This document shows, piece after piece, positions 8,391-17,274 of a stretch of DNA of 64,000 nt (within the stretch, counting starts at the first letter, position 1; every line of letters starts with the position of its first letter). The DNA comes from Enterococcus_D entomosocium (GTDB taxonomy: Bacteria; Bacillota; Bacilli; Lactobacillales; Enterococcaceae): assembly GCF_030441895.1 (NCBI RefSeq), contig NZ_JARJAS010000001.1. One strand, written 5' to 3'. The notes under the pieces were generated by a model. The model did not search any database. It saw only the letters and a list, made by a program, of their open reading frames with translations, and had not been told where the DNA came from. The position numbers were made by a program, and so were the translations under genes.

Positions 8391-9227
8391 TTATACGCTT
8401 GCCACCTGTGAGGGATCGTTTTGCGACCACTCCTGAATGAAGGTCCGCAATCCCTCGATGGCTGGTTCTGTGACTACTTTGCGCTGGATTAAGTAAAATT
8501 GGCGCTCAAAGTTTTTATCCAGCAGTTGATAGCCAATGCCGTGGGCGGCTCGCTTGGAAAGGATCGAACAGCCGAAGCCTTGTTTCAGCAAAGCGACAAT
8601 CAATTCATTGCTGGCGATCTCGATGATCGGTCCTTGAATGTTCTGTTCCTCCAGATAGCGCTTAGTGTAATAGTAGACACCAGAACTCGCTTCTCGGACG
8701 AGCCAAGGACCGGTTTGGGGATCGCCAGCTAAGACGAGCTGATCTTTCAAAATCGGAAAACGCAAAATACTCGGTGCGGATAAGGGTTTTTCAATGATCC
8801 CTAAATCCAGTTGATGTTGTTCAAGCGCTGTTAAGACTTCAGCGGAGTTCATCATCGATACCCGAAAACGCACCGTGGGAAAGGCGTTGTATAAAGCAAT
8901 CATCAAGTTAGGCATCAAGGCCATCGCATAGGTATGAGAGATGCCTAGGGCACAGTGGCTTTGGTGCTGCGTGTTGGTATGGATCTCGCTGGTGATCGTC
9001 GACCACTCATCCAATAAATTCAGTGCCTTTTCGTAAAGGTACTCTGCTTGGGGTGTGGCGATCACGTTTTTGCGACCATTGCGTAAAAAGAGCGGTGTAT
9101 CCAGGTCTTGTTCCAACTGCTTGATTTGAGCAGAAACCGTGGGCTGCGAAATAAATAGCAATTCGGCAGCTTTCGAAAAATTTTTCGTTTCATAGACCAT
9201 CTTAAAAGTCTCCAATAATTTTAACAT
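8391..9227 (-). CDS. LysR-family regulator (CysL/CbbR-like)
   Basis: A LysR-type activator of 278 residues. The helix-turn-helix is at about residues 1-60 (FSKAAELLFISQPTVSAQIK) and the substrate-binding domain fills about 85-270. The ATG (complement of 9225-9227) follows GGAAGGGATTGC; an ATG nine codons upstream is open but lacks a suitable ribosome binding site. It is transcribed away from the YeiH-family gene at 9332, the classic layout for a LysR protein controlling its divergent neighbour. The CysL/YwfK-like subgroup is suggested by the partner only. Confidence 0.88.
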   Translation of the reverse strand: MLKLLETFKMVYETKNFSKAAELLFISQPTVSAQIKQLEQDLDTPLFLRNGRKNVIATPQAEYLYEKALNLLDEWSTITSEIHTNTQHQSHCALGISHTYAMALMPNLMIALYNAFPTVRFRVSMMNSAEVLTALEQHQLDLGIIEKPLSAPSILRFPILKDQLVLAGDPQTGPWLVREASSGVYYYTKRYLEEQNIQGPIIEIASNELIVALLKQGFGCSILSKRAAHGIGYQLLDKNFERQFYLIQRKVVTEPAIEGLRTFIQEWSQNDPSQVASV

Positions 9228-9331
9228 TGCAATCCCTTCCATTAGAAAATTCAATCATAACTATTATACCAATAAATCCTACTGATCGGTCAATCTGTGT
9301 ATAATGGATGTTATATGAAAGGATGAAAGCA

Positions 9332-10330
9332 ATGAAGCAACGACAAACAGCTTTGATACTTCCCGGTTTGTTCCTGTCCTTTTCGATAGCCGTCATCGCC
9401 CGAATCATGGCTTTGGCTGTGCCAAAATTAGGGGGAGCAACCCTTGCTATTTTATTAGGAATCATTTTAGGAAATACACTGTTCAAGCAAGAACGCTATC
9501 AAGTCGGGACGAAGGTTGCGGAAAGTCGTCTCCTAGAATATTCGGTGGTTTTGCTGGGCTTTACCGTCACTTTCCAGACTATCAGTGAAATGGGTCTTCG
9601 GGGCTTTCTCTTTATTTTGCTGATGATGAGCTTGGTCATTACCGCTGCTTATTTGATAGGGAAAAAAATGGGCTTTAATCAAAAGATGAGCCTGATGATG
9701 GCAGGCGGCAATGCTGTCTGTGGGTCCTCTGCGATTGCGGCGATCGCACCAGCCATTGATGCCGATGATGAAGAAAAAGGGCAGATCATCACCTTGGTCA
9801 ATCTTTTAGGAACGGTGATGATGCTGACGCTGCCGTTTTTAGGCTTGGCCTTATACGGCGATGATCTATTGCAAAAAAGCGCCTTACTTGGCGGCACACT
9901 GCAATCCGTCGGGCAAGTCGTGGCGGGGGCTAGTTTGATTGATGCCGACACCGTCAAATACGCGATGCTCTTTAAAATCGCGCGCATCATCATGTTGGCA
10001 GTCGTCGTCATTGTTTTTGAACGAATGACGACAAAGACCCCCACCAAAACCAAAGGCAAAGGTAAGCTACGGCTGCCAATCCCTTGGTATGTGTTGGGCT
10101 TCTTGACCATCTGTATCTTGAACAGCTTCTTGCCGCTGCCTAGCTGGTTGAATGAGGGGGCTCATTTTATCAGTACGTGGTTTGAAACAACGGCGTTGGC
10201 AGCCATCGGTTTGCGCCTGGATTTCCGCAAGTTTTTAAAAGAAGGACCGCGCTTTTTATTCTATGGTCTTTCCGTTGGAGCCGTCCAAACCGTGGGTGCT
10301 GTTGCGTTGATTTGGTTGCTGCGGCTCTGA
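9332..10330 (+). CDS. YeiH-family (UPF0324) putative sulfate exporter
   Basis: An integral membrane protein of 332 residues with about ten hydrophobic helices. It has the family signatures GGATLAILLGIILGN near the N-terminus and GGNAVCGSSAIAAIAPAI in the middle. Family members are annotated as putative sulfate exporters, but direct transport evidence is thin. Three ATG codons (9308, 9323, 9332) are open; the last is spaced 9 bases from AAAGGA and was chosen. The gene is divergent from a LysR regulator that probably activates it, and it ends at a large hairpin shared with the converging DeoR gene. Confidence 0.85.
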   Translation: MKQRQTALILPGLFLSFSIAVIARIMALAVPKLGGATLAILLGIILGNTLFKQERYQVGTKVAESRLLEYSVVLLGFTVTFQTISEMGLRGFLFILLMMSLVITAAYLIGKKMGFNQKMSLMMAGGNAVCGSSAIAAIAPAIDADDEEKGQIITLVNLLGTVMMLTLPFLGLALYGDDLLQKSALLGGTLQSVGQVVAGASLIDADTVKYAMLFKIARIIMLAVVVIVFERMTTKTPTKTKGKGKLRLPIPWYVLGFLTICILNSFLPLPSWLNEGAHFISTWFETTALAAIGLRLDFRKFLKEGPRFLFYGLSVGAVQTVGAVALIWLLRL

Positions 10331-10383
10331 TTCACACGAGGCACATCTCATAAAGCACGTTTGAAGCGTACGATTGTTTAACG

Positions 10384-10458
10384 AAAAAAGCCACGACGGT
10401 TGATCGAAGGGCACGCTTTGCTGTTTCTGTTGGAAGAGGCAGCAAGGCGTGGCTTTTC
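10384..10458. terminator. Bidirectional terminator between yeiH and DeoR gene
   Basis: Outer arms AAAAAAGCCACG and CGTGGCTTTT enclose an inner CTTTGCTG/CAGCAAGG hairpin. The element lies between converging genes. Confidence 0.7.
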
Positions 10459-10495
10459 AGATCAACTGTCGGGCTTTTTTTAGCGACAAAGATTG

Positions 10496-11263
10496 TTAGA
10501 CGGGGACTTGGATGACTTGAACACCTTGTTGCTCAATCAAGTCGATGACTTTGGGATCAGAATAATGGTCGGTAATCAGCAGATCGATAGCCGCAATTGC
10601 GCCAATCGTAAAATTGGATTGCTTACCGATTTTGCGATAATCCGCGATAACGATCAACTTGCCAGAATTTTCGATGATTTTCGCATTGACTTTGGCTTCG
10701 TGGATCACTGAAGTGGAAATGCCGGTCTGTAAATCTAACCCACTACAACCAATGATCGTAACATCAGAACGAACATGAGAAAACGACTCCACGGCGATAT
10801 CCCCTGACAAGGCCGCTTTAGGATAGCGTATTTCGCCGCCACTTAAAACGATCGTTGATTTTGGATGGTGTTCCATTTGGATCACACTTGTATTGTTCGT
10901 CAACAAACTGATTCGTTTGTCTGTGAGATGGCGCAACGTTTGAGCGGCGCTAGTACTCGTATTGACGAAAAGGGTATCGCCATCTTTTACTTGGCGAGCC
11001 GCTTCTTTGGCCAGTCGATCTTTGATGTACTCGATCGAGTCGGTGGGATGCGCTTCATCTTCATAAGCTTCACAGTATTCGATTTTTCCGTGGGTTTGTT
11101 TGATCTGACCCATCTCACTCAGTACGGTACAGTCTCTGCGGATCGTCATCTCTGATACTCCCAACTGATGACTGAGGGTCTTCACATCAGAAAAACCAGA
11201 TGTTTTTATCAGATCGATCAATTGTTTTCTCCTTTGCCTCACTTCTTCATTGGAACGTTTCAC
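10496..11263 (-). CDS. ulaR: DeoR-family repressor of the ascorbate operon (UlaR-like)
   Basis: A 255-residue DeoR-type repressor. The helix-turn-helix is at about residues 20-55 (VKTLSHQLGVSEMTIRRD) and the sugar-phosphate-sensing domain is at about 75-240, with GDTLFVNTSTSAAQTL and DVTIIGCSGLD. It is divergent from ulaG, so it most likely controls the ula genes. In the known UlaR system L-ascorbate 6-phosphate relieves repression; applying that here is inference from position. The ATG at 11263 lies close to AGGAAGTATCG. Confidence 0.82.
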   Translation of the reverse strand: MKRSNEEVRQRRKQLIDLIKTSGFSDVKTLSHQLGVSEMTIRRDCTVLSEMGQIKQTHGKIEYCEAYEDEAHPTDSIEYIKDRLAKEAARQVKDGDTLFVNTSTSAAQTLRHLTDKRISLLTNNTSVIQMEHHPKSTIVLSGGEIRYPKAALSGDIAVESFSHVRSDVTIIGCSGLDLQTGISTSVIHEAKVNAKIIENSGKLIVIADYRKIGKQSNFTIGAIAAIDLLITDHYSDPKVIDLIEQQGVQVIQVPV

Positions 11264-11440
11264 GATACTTCCTCCTTACATGCGCTTTATTCTATTCTTG
11301 TCTTTCATCGTTTATCCAGATTGCGATTGCCTTTGCATAGCAAAAACCTTCTCGCCTCCTTCTCGCAAGTTCAAGTGATGATCCCACACCACTTGTTGAG
11401 AAGCAACGATGTGTTTGTTGTTTCTTCTTTCGAACTCATT

Positions 11441-11565
11441 TTAACATATCCCCTATACATTACCATATATATTAAATAATCACATTTATTTATGGGTTAA
11501 TTAACATATAATAAGCTAAATTAACATAAAACTAGATTGAAAGCGTTTTTCTATATGTTAGAATC
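11441..11565 (+). promoter_or_regulatory. ula promoter with cre site and repeated TTAACATA boxes
   Basis: The 332-base gap between ulaR and ulaG holds three direct copies of TTAACATA (11441, 11501, 11521) and an inverted copy, TATATGTTA (11552-11560). These are good candidates for the DeoR-type operator. TTGAAA (11537-11542) and TAGAAT (11559-11564) form a promoter with 16-base spacing. TGAAAGCGTTTTTC (11538-11551) is a near-cre site overlapping the -35 box. The inverted TTAACATA box overlaps the -10 region, so bound repressor would block RNA polymerase. Confidence 0.6.
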
Positions 11566-11595
11566 AAAGTGTAAATAAGCAAGGGAGGAATAAGA

Positions 11596-12660
11596 ATGGC
11601 ACATGTAAATGATGTTTCGAAAGAGAGTTGGCTTTTAAATACGTTTCCAGAATGGGGGACCTATTTGAACGAAGAGATTGAAAATGAGCTTGTGAAAGAA
11701 GGCACAGTTTCCATGTGGTGGCTAGGCTGTACGGGTATTTGGCTGAAGAGTGCGGAAGGAACCAATATTTTATGCGACCTTTGGTGTGGCACTGGCAAGC
11801 GTAGTCATGGGAATGGGCAAATGAAAAAAGGCCATCAAATGATGCGAATGAGTGGTGTACAAGAAATGCAGCCTAACCTACGGACTCAGCCCTTTGTGAT
11901 CGATCCATTTGCAATCAAAGGAGTGGATGCGTTAGTGGTGACCCACATCCATTCCGATCATTTAGACATCAATACCGCAGCCGCAGTCCATCAAAATTGT
12001 CCAGAAGCAAAATTCGTCGGTCCCCATGAAGTCGTTGCAACTTGGTTGAAATGGGGAATACCAGAAGAAAAAACCATCGTGGTCAAACCGGGGGATGAAG
12101 TGACCATTGGGCAGGTGAAAATCGTCGCTTTAGAAGCATTCGATCGAACCGCTCTGATTACTTGTGAAGATCCGGATACCAGCTTGAAAGGAAAAATGCC
12201 ACAGGACATGGATCGTATCGCAGTCAATTACTTGTTTGAGACTTCCGGTGGGGCGATTTATCATGCAGGAGATTCTCATTATTCGAATGTATTTGCTAAA
12301 CATGGGAATCAGTACAAGATCGATGTTTGCTTAGGTGCATATGGCGAAAACCCGCGGGGCATCACCGACAAAGTTACATCAGTCGATATGTTGCGGATGG
12401 CCGAATCCCTCAATGCCAAAGTGGTGATTCCCGTACATTATGATATCTGGTCCAATTTTATGGCTGATCCAAAAGAGATCACCGAGATTTGGAAGTTTAA
12501 AAAAGATCGTTTGAACTATGAGTTTAAACCGTATATTTGGCAAGTTGGCGGCAAATTCACCTACCCAACGAATAAAGATGATCTTGAATTTAATTTCTAT
12601 CGTGGCTTCAAAGATGTTTTTTCGGTCGACAATGATACGCCATTCCCTTCTTTCTTATAA
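11596..12660 (+). CDS. ulaG: L-ascorbate-6-phosphate lactonase
   Basis: UlaG opens the lactone ring of L-ascorbate 6-phosphate to 3-keto-L-gulonate 6-phosphate, the first cytoplasmic step of anaerobic ascorbate use. The 354 residues have a metallo-beta-lactamase fold with the metal motif THIHSDHLD near residue 115 and a further His in IYHAGDSHYSN. The ATG follows AAGGGAGGAATAAGA. It is the first gene of a seven-gene ula operon that contains every known step. E. coli has ulaG divergent from the ulaABCDEF operon; here it leads the operon. Confidence 0.95.
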   Translation: MAHVNDVSKESWLLNTFPEWGTYLNEEIENELVKEGTVSMWWLGCTGIWLKSAEGTNILCDLWCGTGKRSHGNGQMKKGHQMMRMSGVQEMQPNLRTQPFVIDPFAIKGVDALVVTHIHSDHLDINTAAAVHQNCPEAKFVGPHEVVATWLKWGIPEEKTIVVKPGDEVTIGQVKIVALEAFDRTALITCEDPDTSLKGKMPQDMDRIAVNYLFETSGGAIYHAGDSHYSNVFAKHGNQYKIDVCLGAYGENPRGITDKVTSVDMLRMAESLNAKVVIPVHYDIWSNFMADPKEITEIWKFKKDRLNYEFKPYIWQVGGKFTYPTNKDDLEFNFYRGFKDVFSVDNDTPFPSFL

Positions 12661-12707
12661 AAGAAGGGGGGATGCTGCAAAAGCCAAATTTGAAAGGAGC
12701 AAACGTA

Positions 12708-13181
12708 ATGCTGCGTTATTTTTATGAAAATGAGTTGGTTGCAATCAACCATGAACAGCCCGAAGACTGGGAAGCTGCTATCTGGGCGAGTGGCGAAGGA
12801 TTAAAGCAAAAGGCGTTGATTACGGATCAGTACATTGAAGATGTCATTCGGGATGTCCATCAATACGGTCCTTATATTGTGATCATTCCCAAAGTAGCCA
12901 TGCCCCATTCTTCAGCAGAAAGCAAAGGCGTCTTAGGAACAGGGATCGGGCTGACGATTTTTCCAGCGCCCGTCTCGTTTCAGGAAGATAATCCGGACAA
13001 GGAGGCGCAGTTGTTCTTTATGCTCGCTGCCAAAAACGCTGAAGCACATATGAACAATATCGCTAGTTTATCCGAAACGCTGATGGAAGAAGGGCTGGTG
13101 GAAGATTTACTAGGTGTAAAAACGATGGCAGATTTTGAAATGGTGATGGAGAAATATGACCAAAAAGAAAGCAGGGATTAG
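12708..13181 (+). CDS. ulaC: PTS ascorbate-specific EIIA
   Basis: The EIIA phosphotransfer protein of the ascorbate PTS, 157 residues, of the mannitol/fructose EIIA fold. The likely phosphorylated His lies in VAMPHSSAE near residue 66. It passes phosphate from HPr to UlaB. The ATG at 12708 stands behind GAAAGGAGCAAACGTA; an upstream in-frame ATG at 12672 lacks a ribosome binding site. Its TAG stop is followed without a gap by the ulaA start codon, which suggests coupled translation. Confidence 0.92.
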   Translation: MLRYFYENELVAINHEQPEDWEAAIWASGEGLKQKALITDQYIEDVIRDVHQYGPYIVIIPKVAMPHSSAESKGVLGTGIGLTIFPAPVSFQEDNPDKEAQLFFMLAAKNAEAHMNNIASLSETLMEEGLVEDLLGVKTMADFEMVMEKYDQKESRD

Positions 13182-14648
13182 ATGGAAGTGGTAGGAGATT
13201 TCTTATTGAGATGCTGGGATTACTTTGCTCAGAATATTTTGATGCAGCCAGCTTTTTTGATCGGTTTTATTGTACTGATCGGTTACTTACTATTGAAACG
13301 GCCGTTTGTTGAATGTGTCGCAGGTTTCTTAAAAGCCACCGTTGGTTACTTGATTTTGACGATTGGCTCTGGTGGATTGGTCAATAATTTCCGTCCGATC
13401 TTGGTGGGGCTTAAGGAGCGTTTTGAATTAGATGCGATGGTCACTGACCCGTATTTTGGTCAAAATGCGATCACCGCCGGCATTGAAGAACGATTCGGAC
13501 GCACCTTTGGTGACACGATGCTCTTATTATTGATTGCCTTTGTTTTTAATATCTTACTCGTTCGCTTTAAAAAATATACGAAGCTGCGGGCCGTCTTTAC
13601 TACTGGAAATGTGCAAGTACAGCAAGCCGCAACGGCCTTTTGGTTACTGCTATTTTGTTTTCCAGACTTGGGTCGGATCGAAGTCTTACTTGTCATGGGC
13701 TTGATCTTAGGCTGCTATTGGGCGGTTGGTTCCAATTTGACCGTGGGCATCTGTCAAGATTTGACGGAAGGTGCTGGTTTTGCGATTGCCCATCAACAGA
13801 TGTTTGGTGTTTATTTCTTTGCGAGACTTGCGGAACGGTTCAAAAAGAACAAATCCAATCGGAAATTAGAAGATGTCGAACTACCGGGTTTTTTATCGGT
13901 CTTCAATGAAAATATGGTATCGACTTCGATCCTGATGCTCTTTTTCTTCGGTATCATTTTAGTGACACTTGGACAAGATTATTTAATAACAGCAGGATTT
14001 ATGGCAGAAGGACAAAGTTTCTTATTTTATATTTTACAAACATCACTGATGTTTGCCGTCTACTTAGCAATTCTTCAATTAGGTGTGCGCACCTTCGTTT
14101 CCGAATTGACCGAGTCATTTCAAGGAATCTCAAATACGATTTTACCAGGTGCTGTTCCGGGGATCGATATCGCGGCAACCTTTGCCTTTGGTTCACCAAA
14201 TGCTGTGACGGTGGGCTTTTTATTCGGTGCATTAGGACAATTTTTAATGATTGCTTTACTGATTTTGTTTCGGTCACCAACGATCGTGATTGCCGGGTTT
14301 ATCCCACTGTTCTTTGATAATGCAGCGATTGCCGTTTTTGCCAACAACCGTGGAGGTATCAAGGCGGCTTGTCTTTTCCCATTCTTATCAGGCATCATTC
14401 AGATCGGTGGTTCGGCCTTGATCGCTACTTGGGTAGGATTGTCCCAATATGGCGGCTATCTTGGTATGTTCGACTGGGCGACCGTCTGGCCATTCTTTAC
14501 AGTATTGATGAAATTCTTAGGCATCATTGGTGTGGTTCTTGTGGTGGTGATCTTATTAGTGATTCCGCAATTGCAGTACCGCAGAGATCCAGAAGGATAT
14601 TTCTTGATCGTAGATGATTACGATGCGTATGTAGAAAAACAAAAATAA
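13182..14648 (+). CDS. ulaA: PTS ascorbate-specific EIIC
   Basis: The membrane channel of the ascorbate PTS (UlaA/SgaT family, separate in fold from glucose-type EIIC). The 488 residues carry about 11-12 transmembrane helices, starting at about residue 18. Family landmarks include GYLILTIGSGGLVNNFRP and the glycine-rich GAVPGIDIAATFAFG. The ATG directly abuts the ulaC stop codon. It moves ascorbate across the membrane while UlaB phosphorylates it at carbon 6. The small soluble EIIB follows 23 bases downstream. Confidence 0.95.
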   Translation: MEVVGDFLLRCWDYFAQNILMQPAFLIGFIVLIGYLLLKRPFVECVAGFLKATVGYLILTIGSGGLVNNFRPILVGLKERFELDAMVTDPYFGQNAITAGIEERFGRTFGDTMLLLLIAFVFNILLVRFKKYTKLRAVFTTGNVQVQQAATAFWLLLFCFPDLGRIEVLLVMGLILGCYWAVGSNLTVGICQDLTEGAGFAIAHQQMFGVYFFARLAERFKKNKSNRKLEDVELPGFLSVFNENMVSTSILMLFFFGIILVTLGQDYLITAGFMAEGQSFLFYILQTSLMFAVYLAILQLGVRTFVSELTESFQGISNTILPGAVPGIDIAATFAFGSPNAVTVGFLFGALGQFLMIALLILFRSPTIVIAGFIPLFFDNAAIAVFANNRGGIKAACLFPFLSGIIQIGGSALIATWVGLSQYGGYLGMFDWATVWPFFTVLMKFLGIIGVVLVVVILLVIPQLQYRRDPEGYFLIVDDYDAYVEKQK

Positions 14649-14671
14649 TGAATTCTTAGGAGGAAAAAACG

Positions 14672-14965
14672 ATGAGAGTATTAGTATCTTGTGCAAATGG
14701 ATCAGGAACAAGTTTGATGATGATGCGGAGTGTTGAAAAAGCTTTGAAGTCTGAAGGGATCACAATCACCTCTATCCACCACTGCGCGATTTCTGAAGGC
14801 AAAAGCACCGCCAAGAATTACGATGTGGTCTTTACGCCAATGAACTTTGTCAATATGTTCGATAAAGCAAAAGAAAAGGGCGTAACAGTAATCGGGGTCA
14901 GAAATGTGATGTCTCCAAAAGAAATCATTGAGCGGGTCAGAGAAGCGGGTCTTTCAAAGGAGTAG
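14672..14965 (+). CDS. ulaB: PTS ascorbate-specific EIIB
   Basis: A 97-residue EIIB of the lactose/ascorbate-type fold. The phosphorylated cysteine is Cys8 in LVSCANGSGTS, within the usual CxxGxGTS loop. It takes phosphate from UlaC and donates it to ascorbate bound in UlaA. A strong TTAGGAGG ribosome binding site precedes the ATG. Confidence 0.95.
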   Translation: MRVLVSCANGSGTSLMMMRSVEKALKSEGITITSIHHCAISEGKSTAKNYDVVFTPMNFVNMFDKAKEKGVTVIGVRNVMSPKEIIERVREAGLSKE

Positions 14966-15025
14966 TCAGCGTAACAGGATGTGGCAAAACAAAAAGGTTG
15001 GTCAAACAAAAGAGAGGGGAATTTC

Positions 15026-15664
15026 ATGAGCAGACCAAAACTACAGATTGCTTGCGATCACTCCGATTTAGCTAGTGCACTGGCAGATATCAAAAAAGTC
15101 GGCGATGTGGTTGATATTATTGAAGCAGGGACTATTTTATTGTTGCAAGAAGGAGAACAGGTATTACGCTGTTTCCGAGCAATGTATCCGGAGAAGTTGA
15201 TCGTAGCAGACACAAAATGTGCCGATGCCGGTGGGACGGTCGCCAAAAACTGCCAGCAAGCTGGCGCGGATTATATGACCGTGATTTGTGCAGCAACGAT
15301 CCCAACAATGAAGGCAGCGGCAAAAGAAATTGCTGAGATCCAAGTAGAATTATATGGTGACTGGACCTACCAGCAAGCACAGCAGTGGCTAGATGCCGGC
15401 ATCTCACAAGCCATCTATCATCAAAGTCGTGACGCATTGTTAGCTGGTGAAACATGGGGAGAAAAAGATTTAACGAAAGTCCGTAAATTGATCGATATGG
15501 GGTTTCGAGTGTCCGTCACGGGAGGATTGAGCGTCGAGACGTTGGCTCTGTTTGCTGGCATTGATGTGTATACCTTTATCACAGGACGAGGCATCACTGC
15601 CGCTGACGATCCGCAACAAGCAGCAGTTGATTTCAAGCAAGAGATTTTACGGATTTGGGGGTAG
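15026..15664 (+). CDS. ulaD: 3-keto-L-gulonate-6-phosphate decarboxylase
   Basis: UlaD decarboxylates 3-keto-L-gulonate 6-phosphate to L-xylulose 5-phosphate and CO2. It is a TIM-barrel member of the orotidine-monophosphate decarboxylase suprafamily, 212 residues long. The metal/catalytic segment IVADTKCADAGGT lies near residues 60-72 and SVTGGLSVETL near 170. The ATG at 15026 sits behind GAGAGGGGAATTTC; a longer frame opens 15 codons upstream without a good ribosome site. The next gene, ulaE, begins 6 bases after the stop codon. Confidence 0.94.
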   Translation: MSRPKLQIACDHSDLASALADIKKVGDVVDIIEAGTILLLQEGEQVLRCFRAMYPEKLIVADTKCADAGGTVAKNCQQAGADYMTVICAATIPTMKAAAKEIAEIQVELYGDWTYQQAQQWLDAGISQAIYHQSRDALLAGETWGEKDLTKVRKLIDMGFRVSVTGGLSVETLALFAGIDVYTFITGRGITAADDPQQAAVDFKQEILRIWG

Positions 15665-15670
15665 TTTTCT

Positions 15671-16570
15671 ATGAGTTTGATCGGTCTATATGAAAAAGCA
15701 ACACCCAAAGCCCTTTCTTGGCCGAAACGATTGCAGTTTGTCAAAGACCGAGGTTTCGACTTCATTGAAATGTCCATCGATGAATCCGATGAACGCTTGG
15801 CACGCCTAGAGTGGAACCAAGCACAGCGCAAAGAGATCGTCGAGGCAATCTATGACTCGGGGATCAAAATCTTGTCTTTATGTCTCAGTGGACATCGGCG
15901 GTTTCCCTTTGGTTCGATCGATGAAAAAAAGCGCAAGCACGCGATGCATCTGATGGAAAAAGCCATCGACTTGGCTTCAGATTTGGGTATTCGCTGCATC
16001 CAATTAGCCGGATACGATGTGTATTATGAGGAAAAAAGTCTTTGTAGCCGCGAATGGTTCATTGCCAATCTAAAAGAAGCCGTCGCCAGGGCGTCTGAAA
16101 AGGGGGTCGTTTTGTCACTAGAGATCATGGATGATCCGTTTCTGAATTCTATCTCAAAGTATTTACGGATCAAGGAGCAGATCCCTTCACCCTATCTACA
16201 AGTCTATCCAGATGTCGGGAACCTGTCGGCCTGGCCAGAAAATGATGTCGGTTATGAATTAGAAAAAGGCATTTGCGAGATTACCCAGATTCATTTGAAA
16301 GATACATTGGCGGTCTCAGATAAGTTTCGAGGAAAGTTTAAAGAAGTACCGTTTGGCACTGGGTGTGTTGATTTTGATGGCTGCTTACGCACGCTGAAGC
16401 GGTTGAATTATAACGGTTCTTTTGTCATCGAGATGTGGAGTGAGACGAGCGCTGACCCGATTGGGGAGATTGAACAAGCCAAAGCATATTTATTACCAAA
16501 ACTAAAGGAGGTCGGTTACCTTGATCAATCAGCTTCAATTGATGAAAGAGCGAGTTTATCAAGCCAATAA
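15671..16570 (+). CDS. ulaE: L-ribulose-5-phosphate 3-epimerase (L-xylulose-5-P epimerase)
   Basis: UlaE interconverts L-xylulose 5-phosphate and L-ribulose 5-phosphate. It is a xylose-isomerase-like TIM barrel of 299 residues, with metal ligands probably in SLEIMDDPF, VYPDVGNLS and FVIEMWSE. Its 3' end overlaps ulaF by 50 bases, and the ulaF ribosome binding site lies within it. That makes the last 16 residues encoded in two frames. The overlap implies translational coupling of the last two operon steps. Confidence 0.94.
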   Translation: MSLIGLYEKATPKALSWPKRLQFVKDRGFDFIEMSIDESDERLARLEWNQAQRKEIVEAIYDSGIKILSLCLSGHRRFPFGSIDEKKRKHAMHLMEKAIDLASDLGIRCIQLAGYDVYYEEKSLCSREWFIANLKEAVARASEKGVVLSLEIMDDPFLNSISKYLRIKEQIPSPYLQVYPDVGNLSAWPENDVGYELEKGICEITQIHLKDTLAVSDKFRGKFKEVPFGTGCVDFDGCLRTLKRLNYNGSFVIEMWSETSADPIGEIEQAKAYLLPKLKEVGYLDQSASIDERASLSSQ

Positions 16571-17228
16571 GAGACTACCTGAGGAAGGGCTAGTAAAGCT
16601 GACTTGGGGAAATGTTAGTGAGATTGATCGAGATTTAGGGATCATCGTCATTAAACCAAGTGGTGTTGATTATAAGAAGATGACGGTTGATTCAATGGTG
16701 GTTTGCGACTTAACGGGAACACCGAAAGAGGCGAAGACGTTGAAGCCTTCCTCGGATATCAAAACCCATGCGCTATTGTATAAGCACTTCGAAGGCGTCA
16801 AGGCGATCGTCCATACGCATTCGACAAATGCGGTAAAATGGGCGCAAGCACAGCGAGACATTCCTGCATATGGAACGACGCATGCGGATACTTTTTATGG
16901 TAGTGTCCCTTGTACACGACCATTACGGGCCTCTGAGGTAACGGCAGACTATGAAAAAGAAACCGGCAAAGTCATTGTCGAGACGTTTGAAAAGCGGGGA
17001 TTAGATCCGCTTGCATGCCCAGCTGTCCTCACAGCGGGACACGGTCCCTTTACTTGGGGGCAATCTGCGGAACAAGCGGTCAGCAATAGTATTGTTTTAG
17101 AAGAGGTTGCAGAAATGGCACTAGGTACCGAAGCTTTGACCTTAGAGCGAACACCGATCGCTGATTATTTGCTGGATAAACATTATTTCCGCAAGCATGG
17201 CGAACATGCTTATTATGGACAAGGATAA
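16521..17228 (+). CDS. ulaF: L-ribulose-5-phosphate 4-epimerase
   Basis: UlaF turns L-ribulose 5-phosphate into D-xylulose 5-phosphate, which enters the pentose phosphate pathway. It is a class II aldolase-fold enzyme of 235 residues, with zinc-binding histidines in IVHTHSTNAVKW and in TAGHGPFTWG. The start is probably TTG at 16521, placed 9 bases after a near-ideal AAAGGAGG; the first ATG is seven codons later and has no ribosome site. This is the last operon gene and it is closed by a bidirectional hairpin. Confidence 0.93.
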   Translation: MINQLQLMKERVYQANKRLPEEGLVKLTWGNVSEIDRDLGIIVIKPSGVDYKKMTVDSMVVCDLTGTPKEAKTLKPSSDIKTHALLYKHFEGVKAIVHTHSTNAVKWAQAQRDIPAYGTTHADTFYGSVPCTRPLRASEVTADYEKETGKVIVETFEKRGLDPLACPAVLTAGHGPFTWGQSAEQAVSNSIVLEEVAEMALGTEALTLERTPIADYLLDKHYFRKHGEHAYYGQG

Positions 17229-17234
17229 CGGAAA

Positions 17235-17274
17235 AGCAGCCATTCCTAGCGATCAAGGAATGGCTGCTGTTCTA
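17235..17274. terminator. Bidirectional terminator closing the ula operon
   Basis: AGCAGCCATTCCT and AGGAATGGCTGCT form a perfect 13-pair stem. It also serves the converging acetyltransferase gene, whose stop codon it abuts. Confidence 0.75.
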
